This document shows positions 30,782 to 38,976 of a DNA stretch of 64,000 nucleotides, piece after piece (position 1 is the stretch's first letter; each line of letters begins with the position of its first letter). The notes beneath the pieces were generated by a model. That model ran no database searches, had not been told where the DNA came from, and saw nothing but the letters and a program-made list of their open reading frames with translations. The stretch spans positions 124,001 through 188,000 of the forward strand of contig QCOF01000002.1 in NCBI GenBank assembly GCA_003209915.1, read 5' to 3'. This stretch comes from Pelagibacteraceae bacterium AG-430-E20 (GTDB taxonomy: Bacteria > Pseudomonadota > Alphaproteobacteria > Pelagibacterales > Pelagibacteraceae). A program made the position numbers and the translations under genes.

Positions 30782-31249
30782 TTAATTACTCATACGGTAT
30801 TTACTATGGCACGCCTTACAATTGCTCCACATTAATTCTTGAAGGGTGCCTCGAATATCATCACTGTCTTCAATTACCGAGGTAAGCTTAATCATATCGT
30901 CTGAAGATTTTTGCATTAAAGCATTAAACGCATCTTTTTCCTCCCAAATTATTGATAAAGATTCTGTCTTAAATCCCTTTTGAGTATTTTCAGGAAATAA
31001 TCCTAATAATGTTTTATAATTTTCACTCATTTCGATCATCAATTCTTTTGCTTCATCAAAATCGCCATTAAAGGAAAATGATTGAACACGCTTTGCAGTA
31101 CTGTAATTCTTGCTAAAAAGAGCTTTTCTTCCTTTGATAATTTCTTCTGCTGTTTGGTCTGCGATACTTTGAGATCCAATAATGGTAAAAAACAGTGACA
31201 ACAAAACGATACTAAAGCAATACTTAATATGGTTTACTAATGTATGCAT
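30782..31249 (-). CDS. Cytochrome c' (class II c-type cytochrome)
   Basis: 155-aa periplasmic four-helix haem protein. The signal peptide spans about residues 1-30 (ends SQSIAD). The mature part is helical, with a GLFPENTQKGF segment and the haem site CKACH near residues 146-150, close to the C-terminus as in cytochromes c'. These proteins bind NO or move electrons. Its ATG shares the six bases ATGCAT with the ATG of the divergent b561 gene, so the two must be read from promoters located inside each other. Confidence 0.85.
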   Translation of the reverse strand: MHTLVNHIKYCFSIVLLSLFFTIIGSQSIADQTAEEIIKGRKALFSKNYSTAKRVQSFSFNGDFDEAKELMIEMSENYKTLLGLFPENTQKGFKTESLSIIWEEKDAFNALMQKSSDDMIKLTSVIEDSDDIRGTLQELMWSNCKACHSKYRMSN

Positions 31250-31771
31250 GTTAAAAATACCTTAACAGAGTATGGTATTATTTCAAAGCTGTTACATTGG
31301 CTAAGTGCAATATTGCTTCTCGTTCAAATTCCACTTGGTTTTTATTTAGTTGATCTAGATTTTGGAGAAGAAAGATTAAATATTGAAAATATACACATCA
31401 TTATTGGATTATCTATATTTTACCTGGTGATTATAAGATTACTAAATAATATTTTTAATCCCACCCCAAAATTAGATCCTAATGTATTTAGTGGTCAAAA
31501 ATTTATTGCTAAACTAAACCACGTTCTTCTTTATGTGGCAATTTTATCCATAACTATTTCTGGAATTTTAAAAAAATTATTTAATGGAGAAACTTTAGTA
31601 ATTTTTTTTAAAGAAATTAAAGTCCAAGATAATTTTGAGTTAGCTGATCAATTTTATGATATACACATATTCTCTAATTATACGATTGTCGCTTTAATCG
31701 CTCTACATATTTCAGCAGTTATAGTTCATAAATTATTTTTTAGTGATAATTTATTAAAGAAAATTCTTTAA
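31244..31771 (+). CDS. Cytochrome b561-type membrane protein
   Basis: 175-aa, four-helix di-haem electron carrier of the bacterial b561 family. Candidate haem histidines are in SKLLHWLSAILLLVQ near residue 18, IHIIIGLSIFYLVIIR near 52, and LIALHISAVIVHKLF near 155-165. It would pass electrons between quinone and periplasmic carriers such as the divergent cytochrome c'. The start at 31244 is the only reasonable ATG, and no ribosome site can be separated from the neighbouring coding sequence. Confidence 0.85.
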   Translation: MHVKNTLTEYGIISKLLHWLSAILLLVQIPLGFYLVDLDFGEERLNIENIHIIIGLSIFYLVIIRLLNNIFNPTPKLDPNVFSGQKFIAKLNHVLLYVAILSITISGILKKLFNGETLVIFFKEIKVQDNFELADQFYDIHIFSNYTIVALIALHISAVIVHKLFFSDNLLKKIL

Positions 31772-31777
31772 AAATAT

Positions 31778-32218
31778 TTAATGGCAATTAATTCCAAACT
31801 TTTTTAATCTCCAATAATTATAAGGCCAAGGAGTTAAAAAACCAGCTATAAGCATTATTGGTACGACCCACCATGTTAATATGGCACCACCTGTTAAAAG
31901 ATAGTCTGTTAAATTCATTGCAATTTCCATACTTACCATTGAAATAAAACTCATTCCCAAGGCGGTTTTTAAGGCATCCTTAAATTTAAAATTTTGTCTT
32001 ATTAAAATTATGGTTTCTAAAATAATACTTGTAATTAAACCATTGATAATTGCTAAAGTCATAATGGCTAAAACAGGCCAGGGAATTCCTGTTATTTGGA
32101 AATACAATATAGTTCCAAAGTCACCAATTGCACATCCTAATAAACACCAGGCAGTATTTTTGGCACTTCTTTTCCATGTGTGATTACAAGACCAATTAAA
32201 ATTAACAGTGCTTTCCAT
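31778..32218 (-). CDS. DUF4396 membrane protein
   Basis: 146-aa inner-membrane protein with four helices. The N-terminal Cys/His-bearing WSCNHTWKRSAKNTAWCLLGC, the GIPWPVLAIMTLAIINGL region, and the MVSMEIAMNLTDYLL helix with acidic/Met residues fit DUF4396. The family often lies beside copper proteins and may handle metal. Here it follows the cupredoxin gene by 15 nt, which supports that link. Function unproven. Confidence 0.78.
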   Translation of the reverse strand: MESTVNFNWSCNHTWKRSAKNTAWCLLGCAIGDFGTILYFQITGIPWPVLAIMTLAIINGLITSIILETIILIRQNFKFKDALKTALGMSFISMVSMEIAMNLTDYLLTGGAILTWWVVPIMLIAGFLTPWPYNYWRLKKFGINCH

Positions 32219-32233
32219 ATAAAAAAATTTTTT

Positions 32234-32728
32234 TTAATTAATTTCTACTTTTGCAATCATTCCTACATCGTAGTGGCCTGGGACATTGCAGGCTATTTCA
32301 ATATTAGATGCATTTTCAAATTTCCAAATTAAATCTTTACTCTTCTTTGGCTCCAACAGAACACTATTAGCATGACTATGAGCCATAGATTTGTCCATCA
32401 TAGACATTTTGTCAATGCTATCAGCTAATATTATTTCCATCTCAACCAATTTTTGCATTTCAGATTGATGATCTTTGTGCATAGTTTGATTAGCAATATT
32501 AAATTCATGTACTAATTCACCAACATTCTCTACCTCAAATTTTATAGTTTCACCAGGTTGAACAGTAAAAGAACTTGGTTCAAAATAATTATCATTCATT
32601 AAAACTTTAATTATTCTTGTAACATCCTCTTGTTTTCCTTTTTTACCAATCTTCATACTTTTATCAGCTAGTGCAGTCGAAATTGATACAGTGAATGAAA
32701 TTAATATTATAAAAAAATGTTTGAACAT
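32234..32728 (-). CDS. Periplasmic cupredoxin
   Basis: 164-aa blue-copper-type protein with a signal peptide (ends STALA). The cupredoxin core is EPSSFTVQPGETIKFEV and VGELVHEFNI, with the first His ligand, then the CNVPGHYDVGM loop that provides Cys, His and Met. Between them is a Met/His-rich insert of about 40 residues (MHKDHQSEM, MSMMDKSMAHSHAN), as in copper-handling members of the family. It may carry electrons or copper. It lies in a minus-strand unit: cytochrome c, cupredoxin, DUF4396. Confidence 0.88.
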   Translation of the reverse strand: MFKHFFIILISFTVSISTALADKSMKIGKKGKQEDVTRIIKVLMNDNYFEPSSFTVQPGETIKFEVENVGELVHEFNIANQTMHKDHQSEMQKLVEMEIILADSIDKMSMMDKSMAHSHANSVLLEPKKSKDLIWKFENASNIEIACNVPGHYDVGMIAKVEIN

Positions 32729-32766
32729 GTTTGTGATATAGCTAATTAAATCAAAAATTCAATGCA

Positions 32767-33207
32767 TCAATTAAGCTTTAGTTGATATTCGTAATTTTCT
32801 TTAGACCAATAAGATTTCATATATGCTAGTACACTATCAATTTCTTTGTCAGATAATTTATCTTCAAATCCAATCATCTTACCTTCATAATTTTTTACCA
32901 ATTTAGCTAATCCATATTTTATTATCGCATGTAGCGTTTTATCATCATGGTGCCAAGTATGACCAGATCCATCCAAAGGTGGTGCTTTTCTATGTCCGTC
33001 ACTATCTACACCCTTCCAATTTTCAGCTCCAGATAGATTTATCATATGACAAGAAACACAATTATTTTCGTATGCAATTTTACCTCTTTCAATCATAAGT
33101 TTAGAGACAGTAGTAATTGGAAAATGATTATGGGCGTTTGCAATATTGAGACCATTAGAGATAAAAAAAACAACTATTAAAGAAATTAGTTTAATAAGAT
33201 TTCTCAT
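32767..33207 (-). CDS. Class I c-type cytochrome
   Basis: 146-aa periplasmic monohaem cytochrome. It has a signal peptide (residues 1-25, ends NIANA), the haem motif CVSCH near residues 50-54, a GHTWHHDDKTLHAIIKYGLA segment, the likely axial Met in GKMIGF, and a C-terminal DKEIDSVLAYMKSYW helix. It is the first gene of the unit with the cupredoxin and is divergent from the persulfide dioxygenase. It probably accepts electrons in the periplasm and passes them to an oxidase; its partners are unknown. Confidence 0.9.
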   Translation of the reverse strand: MRNLIKLISLIVVFFISNGLNIANAHNHFPITTVSKLMIERGKIAYENNCVSCHMINLSGAENWKGVDSDGHRKAPPLDGSGHTWHHDDKTLHAIIKYGLAKLVKNYEGKMIGFEDKLSDKEIDSVLAYMKSYWSKENYEYQLKLN

Positions 33208-33262
33208 GGTACTTATATGGATAATTGATTTATATTAACAAGTACATGTGTTAATTTAAGCA

Positions 33263-33946
33263 ATGATCTTTAAACAACTTTTTGATAATAAATCCTCAAC
33301 CTATACCTATCTAATTGCCTCAGCAAAAGGAAGAGAAGCAATCATTATAGATCCTGTTTTAGAAAATGTTGATGAATATATAAGTCATTTAAAAGAACTT
33401 GATTTAAAACTGGTAAAAGTAATAGATACTCATATTCATGCTGACCATGTCACTGGTGCATCTAAATTAAAAATTAATACTAATTGTACAACAATTATGG
33501 GAGAAAATTCTCCTGCTGAAACTGTAGATATAAAACTTGAAGATGATGGGATAGTTAAAATAGATCAATTATCAATTAGAGCCATGTTTACCCCAGGTCA
33601 TACTTCAGATAGTTACAGTTTTATAATGGATAACTATTTATTCTCCGGTGACACTCTTTTAATAAATGGAACTGGAAGAACTGATTTTCAAAATGGGAGT
33701 TCTAAGGATGCTTACCATTCACTTTTTAATAAATTATTAAAATTACCTGAAGAGACAATTCTTTATCCAGGTCATGATTATAATGGAAAAAAATCAAGTA
33801 CTATTGGTAAAGAGAAAAAATTTAATCCAAGACTGCAAGTTGAAAATGTAGATCAATATATTGAAATTATGTCGAATTTAAAATTGTCAAAACCAATTAT
33901 GATTGATCAAAATATATCAAGAAACCTTACGCTTGGGGCAGTTTAG
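33263..33946 (+). CDS. Metallo-beta-lactamase-fold persulfide dioxygenase (ETHE1-like)
   Basis: 227-aa MBL-fold enzyme that fits the ETHE1/Blh branch: THIHADHVTGA near residue 57 (metal HxHxDH), TPGHTSDSYSF near 112, LFSGDTLLINGTGRTDFQ near 128-145, and ILYPGHDYNGK near 170. ETHE1 enzymes oxidise glutathione persulfide to sulfite using one mononuclear iron; the GTGRTDFQ stretch is the branch mark. It probably removes sulfide/persulfide from cysteine or sulfonate use. A clear terminator follows directly. Confidence 0.9.
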   Translation: MIFKQLFDNKSSTYTYLIASAKGREAIIIDPVLENVDEYISHLKELDLKLVKVIDTHIHADHVTGASKLKINTNCTTIMGENSPAETVDIKLEDDGIVKIDQLSIRAMFTPGHTSDSYSFIMDNYLFSGDTLLINGTGRTDFQNGSSKDAYHSLFNKLLKLPEETILYPGHDYNGKKSSTIGKEKKFNPRLQVENVDQYIEIMSNLKLSKPIMIDQNISRNLTLGAV

Positions 33947-33973
33947 TATGCCTCTCCGAGAAAGAGAGGCATA
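33947..33973 (+). terminator. Intrinsic-type terminator after the persulfide dioxygenase
   Basis: The arms 33947-33956 and 33964-33973 (TATGCCTCTC / GAGAGGCATA) form a 10-bp stem with a 7-nt loop directly after the stop codon, followed by AGTTTTAAAT. The T tract is short but the stem is strong. The remaining ~155 bp to 34128 hold nothing I can identify. Confidence 0.65.
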
Positions 33974-34128
33974 AGTTTTAAATAACAAGAGAGATAATTA
34001 ATCAAAAATAAAGTGAATTCTTAGATTAATTAATCTCAATATACATTTATAGAATTATTTGAATAACTTTTATTGATCAACACAGCTATGCATTATGTGA
34101 GGTAATATATAAGTATTATTAATTACAA

Positions 34129-34440
34129 TTAAAAAATAAATATAAAAAACCAGTAAGATAATAGACCCGAAAATATTGTTGCTATAACATTCTTAGAAAA
34201 ATAGCCCACAAGAATTGCAACTATAGCACCAAAGATTTTAGGATCATTCATGTCGATGTAGACACCATAATCATTAATAAATATTGCAGGAAATATGATA
34301 GCTGGAAACACTGCCGAGGGAACGTAAGCCAATACTGCTTTAATTTTTTCACCCAATAAATCCCTTCTAACCAATGCTATCATAGTCATTCTTGTCATAT
34401 AAGTTAATATTCCTGCGATTGTTATTGATAACCAGGTCAT
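34129..34440 (-). CDS. azlD: AzlD-family small subunit of an amino acid exporter
   Basis: 103-aa, three- to four-helix membrane protein: TIAGILTYMTRMTMIALV at the N-terminus, AVLAYVPSAVFPAIIFPAIF in the middle and an AIVAILVGYFSKNVIATI segment, all standard for AzlD. It pairs with AzlC as a two-component exporter of branched-chain or related hydrophobic amino acids. It overlaps azlC by 4 nt. Confidence 0.9.
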   Translation of the reverse strand: MTWLSITIAGILTYMTRMTMIALVRRDLLGEKIKAVLAYVPSAVFPAIIFPAIFINDYGVYIDMNDPKIFGAIVAILVGYFSKNVIATIFSGLLSYWFFIFIF

Positions 34441-35123
34441 TTTTTAAACCTCAACAACAATGCTGCAACAAATAAAGCAATAACTGGTGAAATAAGTATG
34501 TAAGATTTAAATGGAGCATCAAAAAATAATAACGAACTAATCCCACAAACAAGCATTACAATTACGTGATCCAATTTTTTTAAGTCTTGGACAACAATGG
34601 CTATAAAAGTAAGTGGAATTGCAAATTTTAACCCAAGTTCTTCTGGAACAAATGAACCCAAGATAATTCCTGAAATTGTTGCGACTTGCCAACAAACCCA
34701 TAGTGTTCCGCCAGTACCAATTAAGTGATAATGGAGATGTTGCTCAGTTTTATTTTTTTTAAAAAATTTATTAGACTCAGCAAAACCTTGGTCAACTATA
34801 AAATATGAAATTAGTAACTTTTTAAGAAAAGATAGTTTATCCAAATATTCCGACAGAACGGCTCCATATAATAAATGTCTTGAGTTTATAACACCTACAG
34901 AAGTGACGGCTACCAAAGTAGAGGCTCCACCCGACAGAAGCTGCAAATAAACAATTTGTGAAGCTCCCCCAAAAATAATGATGGACATTCCATAAACTAA
35001 ATATGGATTAAATCCAAGCTCTACACCAATTGCTCCACAAATAATTCCAAATGGAATTACTGAAAGCATATGAGGAGCGACATCAATCATTCCTCTAGTA
35101 AATAATTGTTTTTTTGATAACAT
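34437..35123 (-). CDS. azlC: AzlC-family large subunit of an amino acid exporter
   Basis: 228-aa inner-membrane protein of the AzlC/YgaZ family, with about seven helices. Landmarks are PFGIICGAIGVELG near residue 24, the glycine-rich IIFGGASQIVYLQLLSGGAS near 48-67, and NSRHLLYGAVLSEYL near 83-97, the most conserved part of the family. It exports branched-chain amino acids or analogues together with AzlD. It follows the iron ABC ATPase by 14 nt and may be at the tail of that transcript. Confidence 0.92.
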   Translation of the reverse strand: MLSKKQLFTRGMIDVAPHMLSVIPFGIICGAIGVELGFNPYLVYGMSIIIFGGASQIVYLQLLSGGASTLVAVTSVGVINSRHLLYGAVLSEYLDKLSFLKKLLISYFIVDQGFAESNKFFKKNKTEQHLHYHLIGTGGTLWVCWQVATISGIILGSFVPEELGLKFAIPLTFIAIVVQDLKKLDHVIVMLVCGISSLLFFDAPFKSYILISPVIALFVAALLLRFKK

Positions 35124-35137
35124 TTATTTCGTTTGTA

Positions 35138-36199
35138 TTAAAAACAAACTATATGATCAATATTTATAGGTCTTTTAATACCAAATTTTTCATCAACTTC
35201 ATGTTGGTGAACGTGATGAGAGTGAACAAAAACAGGTATCAATAAATCAGTATTAGTCTTTAAAGTATAAATAAAATTTGTACCTCTGAATTTCCTATCA
35301 ACAACCTCTAACTTAAGATTGCTTCGATCATCATGTTCAAGATCTTCTGGTTGCAAAAGTAATTGAACGTCTGAGCCTTTAGGGTAGTGTTTAATAAAAT
35401 TACCTTTAATTGTTCCTAAATCTTTATTTTCAAGTGAATTTTCACCTGTGACCTTTGCAGGAATTAATATTCCTCTATTTAAAAAATTTACTACTTCAAC
35501 TGAATTTGGGAAATGATAAACGTTATAAGGATCATCAAACTGCTTTATTTGACCATCTAAGATAATGGCACATTTATTTCCTAAATAAAAAGCTTCATAG
35601 GAATCATGAGTAACTATTATGGTTGTAATTTTTAATCTGTTTAGTATTTTTTTTAATCTAACTTGAATTTCCTCTTTAAAACTTTGGTCAACATTTGATA
35701 GAGGTTCGTCTAACAACAAAAGATCAGGTTGTGTTAATAAAGATCTTGCAAGAGATGCTCTCTGTGCCTCACCTGCGCTTATCTCATGTGGGTATTTAGA
35801 TAATATTTTTGAGATATCTAGGAATTCTATTATTTCTTTAAAGCTTATTTTCTTTCTTTTTTTTCCTTTATTTTTTTCTGCACCTAACAATATATTTTTT
35901 TCTACATTATAGTGAGGAAAGAGACTGTTATCCTGAAAAGCTAAAGATATATTTCTGTGCTCAGGTTCGATATTTTCTTTTTTAGAGGATAACAATTTAC
36001 CATTTAATTTGATTGATCCTTTATCAATTTTTTCTAATCCAGCTATTGTTCTGAGTATAGTTGTTTTTCCAATACCTGATGGACCAAGAATACATAAAGT
36101 TTCGCCCTCGTTTTCAATGTTAAAGGAGGCATTCTTAACCTTGGTTTTACCACCTATGATAAAATCAACATTTTTAATTTCTAAAAAACTATTACTCAT
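35138..36199 (-). CDS. fbpC: Ferric-iron ABC transporter ATPase FbpC-like
   Basis: 353-aa ATPase of the Fe3+/thiamine/spermidine type. Walker A is GPSGIGKTT near residue 36, the Q-loop is AFQDNSLFPHYNV, Walker B is LLLLDEPLSNVD and the switch is IVTHDSYEA. The signature reads ISAGEAQRASLARSL, with Ala replacing the usual second-position Gly of LSGGQ; a similar change is found in some FbpC proteins. A C-terminal TOBE-like domain follows from about residue 240. It overlaps fbpB by 4 nt. Confidence 0.87.
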   Translation of the reverse strand: MSNSFLEIKNVDFIIGGKTKVKNASFNIENEGETLCILGPSGIGKTTILRTIAGLEKIDKGSIKLNGKLLSSKKENIEPEHRNISLAFQDNSLFPHYNVEKNILLGAEKNKGKKRKKISFKEIIEFLDISKILSKYPHEISAGEAQRASLARSLLTQPDLLLLDEPLSNVDQSFKEEIQVRLKKILNRLKITTIIVTHDSYEAFYLGNKCAIILDGQIKQFDDPYNVYHFPNSVEVVNFLNRGILIPAKVTGENSLENKDLGTIKGNFIKHYPKGSDVQLLLQPEDLEHDDRSNLKLEVVDRKFRGTNFIYTLKTNTDLLIPVFVHSHHVHQHEVDEKFGIKRPINIDHIVCF

Positions 36200-37818
36200 T
36201 TTTCCCTCAAGATATATTTAGATGTAAGCATAATAAATGCGGTTGCAATTAAAATTAAAAATAATGAAGGTGCAGCAGCAGCCTCAAGTAAATCCTCAGA
36301 TGCAGAAATATAAGCAGTTGTTGCAAATGTTTCAAAGTTAAAAGGCCTTAAAATTAGCGTAATTGGAAGCTCTCTGATTATTTCAAGAGAAATTAATATT
36401 ACAACAAATAAGAGTGAGTTTCTTAAATATGGAACATGAATATTCATAAATGTTTTTTGTTTTGAATAACCAAGAAGATAAGAACTTTCATCGACGGATA
36501 TGTTTATTTTTTCATAACCAGATTTAATTCCGTTAAACGCCAAAGAATAAAATCTTACAAAATAAACTAAAACTAAACCAATAATAGAACCAATAAATAT
36601 TTTTTTAATAGATAAGAAACCTAATGCTTGAACTATATTCTCATCAAACCATGCTATAAAAGTTATAAACGCTAGGGCTAAAATAACACCTGGTATTGCA
36701 TATCCAGAAATAGATAGAGTAGATAAGATATTTAATATTTTATTTTTTGAAACTCTATTTCCATAATTTGAAATCAAAGAGAATAATATCAAAACTAAGC
36801 TTGATAAAAATACTAAATAAATAGTATTTAAAGTGAGTGTTGAAATATTAAGATCAAAAAAGTTTTCAGGGAATTTTATTGTCCAATATAACATTTGACC
36901 TAAAGGAAATAAAAAACTCAAGAAGAATATAATTAAGCAAATAAAAAATGCATAAAAAGCTTTAGCTCCTGAAAGTTGTATTTTTTCTTTCTGTTTAAAC
37001 CCACCCTTTGTATTCGAATGGTATCTTGCTTTTTTTCTAGATAAATTTTCTAAAATAAAAATTGCAAATATAAATATTAAAAGAAAGAAAGATATTCGAT
37101 TTGAAAAAGCTAAATCATCAAAAGTAATCCATGCATTATAAATTCCAGTTGTTAAAGTATTGATCGAAAAAAAGTCTACGGCACCAAATTCAGCTAAAGT
37201 TTCCATTGCAACAAGTGATAAGCCAGTAACAATCGCTGGCCTAGCTGCTGGTAAAATTAAATAATAAAAAGATTTTAATTTTGAAAATCCCAAACTTCTT
37301 CCTAAATCAATTAAATTTTGAGATTGATAAAGGAATGATGCTCTTGCGAGAATATATACATAGGCAAATAAAGAAAAGGAAAGTGAAAGAACAGCTCCAA
37401 ACAAGCCATCAAATTTTGGTATATATTGGTTATAATTTCCTGGTCCAAATAAATTTTTTAAAATTGAGTACAATGTTCCATAATTCTCAAAAAAGGCTGT
37501 TAATGAATAAGCATATATGTAAGGAGGCACGGCAAAAGATAAAATCAAGGCCCATTTAAAAAAATTACTTAGTGGAAATTTATAAAATGAGACTAAATAA
37601 GCTGTGCTAGTACCAAATATAAAAGTTAGAACTAAAACACAAATTAACAAAGTAAAAGAATTAAATATATATTCGAATAAAAAGGTATCTTTTAAAATTT
37701 GATAATAATTAGAAGTATCCTCAAAAAAGCTTGAGAAAACAGTAATAATTGGGATCGCAACAATAATTGAAATTAATAAAGAACTTAGAAACCAAAAATT
37801 AACTTTTCTTAAATGCAT
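36196..37818 (-). CDS. fbpB: Ferric-iron ABC transporter permease FbpB-like (fused double permease)
   Basis: 540-aa permease with about 12 helices and two BPD_transp_1 halves. EAA-like loops are LIDLGRSLGFSKLKSFYYLI in the first half and VDESSYLLGYSKQKTFMNIH in the second, as in FbpB/SfuB. I set the start at ATG 37818, which has AAAAAGGG six nt upstream. A TTG at 37842 would run into fbpA and is less likely. The inferred role is Fe3+ import with FbpA and FbpC. Confidence 0.87.
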   Translation of the reverse strand: MHLRKVNFWFLSSLLISIIVAIPIITVFSSFFEDTSNYYQILKDTFLFEYIFNSFTLLICVLVLTFIFGTSTAYLVSFYKFPLSNFFKWALILSFAVPPYIYAYSLTAFFENYGTLYSILKNLFGPGNYNQYIPKFDGLFGAVLSLSFSLFAYVYILARASFLYQSQNLIDLGRSLGFSKLKSFYYLILPAARPAIVTGLSLVAMETLAEFGAVDFFSINTLTTGIYNAWITFDDLAFSNRISFFLLIFIFAIFILENLSRKKARYHSNTKGGFKQKEKIQLSGAKAFYAFFICLIIFFLSFLFPLGQMLYWTIKFPENFFDLNISTLTLNTIYLVFLSSLVLILFSLISNYGNRVSKNKILNILSTLSISGYAIPGVILALAFITFIAWFDENIVQALGFLSIKKIFIGSIIGLVLVYFVRFYSLAFNGIKSGYEKINISVDESSYLLGYSKQKTFMNIHVPYLRNSLLFVVILISLEIIRELPITLILRPFNFETFATTAYISASEDLLEAAAAPSLFLILIATAFIMLTSKYILREK

Positions 37819-37832
37819 ATTTGCCCTTTTTA

Positions 37833-38861
37833 TTATTTCCAACCTGCCGCTGTCATTACTTCTAATGCTGCTGCTTGATTTTTTCCATAAGTAGAAACTT
37901 TTGTCGCTAGATCTTGTTTAAAATCTAATCCCAAGTTATTTACTACTAATGGGCTTGGTGAAACACCTGATATCATTGGAAACTCAAAAGTATTATTTGT
38001 AAAATGCTCTTGAGACTCTGGTGATAATAAAAAGTCAACTAAAGCAATAGCATTTGCTTTATTTGGTGCACCTTTAACAAGGGCAGCACAACTAATATTC
38101 ATGTGTGTTCCTCTACCATCTTGGTTTGGAAAGAATGCTTTGACTTTTTTAGCTGCCTCTTGTTGTTCTGGGCCTTTTTTACCAGATAACATTAGCGCTA
38201 AGTAATAAGTATTAGCAACAGCAATGTCAGCTTCGCCAGCTGCCACAGCCATAATTTGAGCTCTGTCATTTCCTTTTGAGTCTCTAGCCATATTAGCTAC
38301 AACTCCTTTTGCCCAATCTGCTGTTGCTTTTTTTCCATTGTTAGCAATTAATGAAGCCACAAGAGATTTATTATAAATATTACTTGATTTTCTAATTACT
38401 AATCTACCTTTCCATTTTGGATCAGCTAGACCTTCATAAGACATTCCAGATAATTCAGCACCAGTTACTCTTTCTGGTGAGTAGTAAATAATTCTTGCTC
38501 TTTTTGCTACTCCAACCCAGTGTGTTGTTCTAAAGTTTTTTGGAACGGATGACTTAATTGTTGATGAAATTAATCCACTTTGTGTCATGCCTTTTGCTTG
38601 AAAAGCACCACATCTTCCAGCATCAGCAGTAATATAAAGATCTGCAGCAGAGTCGGTACCTTCTTCGATCATTCTTTTTTCTAAAGCGCCTGATTTACCA
38701 TTAATTAAATTTACTTTAATACCTGTAGCTTTAGTGAATTTTCCATAAAGCTCAGCGTCGGCTTTATAGTGTCTTGCGTTAAATATATTGACTTCGTTTG
38801 CAGCCAAAAATGCTGGGGCAAAAAAAGTTAAAATTAACGTTAAAATAGTTATTTTTCTCAC
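37833..38861 (-). CDS. fbpA: Periplasmic ferric-iron-binding protein FbpA-like
   Basis: 342-aa binding protein. It has a signal peptide (ends APAFLAA). The mature protein begins NEVNIFNARHYKAD; FbpA uses an N-terminal YxxR/His and a later YY pair for iron. Here VANTYYLALM near residue 215 keeps the tyrosine pair. GTG 38861 is preferred (AAGGAAACAA upstream). An ATG at 38912 would place the start inside the Fur-like operator. It is the first gene of fbpABC, with a 14-nt gap to fbpB. The Fur-like site supports iron as substrate. Confidence 0.88.
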   Translation of the reverse strand: MRKITILTLILTFFAPAFLAANEVNIFNARHYKADAELYGKFTKATGIKVNLINGKSGALEKRMIEEGTDSAADLYITADAGRCGAFQAKGMTQSGLISSTIKSSVPKNFRTTHWVGVAKRARIIYYSPERVTGAELSGMSYEGLADPKWKGRLVIRKSSNIYNKSLVASLIANNGKKATADWAKGVVANMARDSKGNDRAQIMAVAAGEADIAVANTYYLALMLSGKKGPEQQEAAKKVKAFFPNQDGRGTHMNISCAALVKGAPNKANAIALVDFLLSPESQEHFTNNTFEFPMISGVSPSPLVVNNLGLDFKQDLATKVSTYGKNQAAALEVMTAAGWK

Positions 38862-38896
38862 TTGTTTCCTTTTCTTTACCCTTATTGATTTGCGAA

Positions 38897-38933
38897 TGAG
38901 AATTATTCTCAATGCGAATGATTATCAATCGCA
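38897..38933 (-). promoter_or_regulatory. Two Fur-like operators upstream of fbpABC
   Basis: TGAGAATTATTCTCA (38897-38911) is a perfect 7-1-7 dyad differing from the Fur consensus TGATAATNATTATCA at one symmetric pair. A second near-perfect dyad, TGCGAATGATTATCAATCGCA, covers 38913-38933. On the coding strand a TTGATA -35-like hexamer lies in the second dyad and AATAAT in the first, so bound repressor would block RNA polymerase. Fur, Irr or a similar iron regulator is expected. Confidence 0.75.
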
Positions 38934-38976
38934 TATTTTGTCGCAGATTACAATGAATTTTTTTAATATTTTAGAT

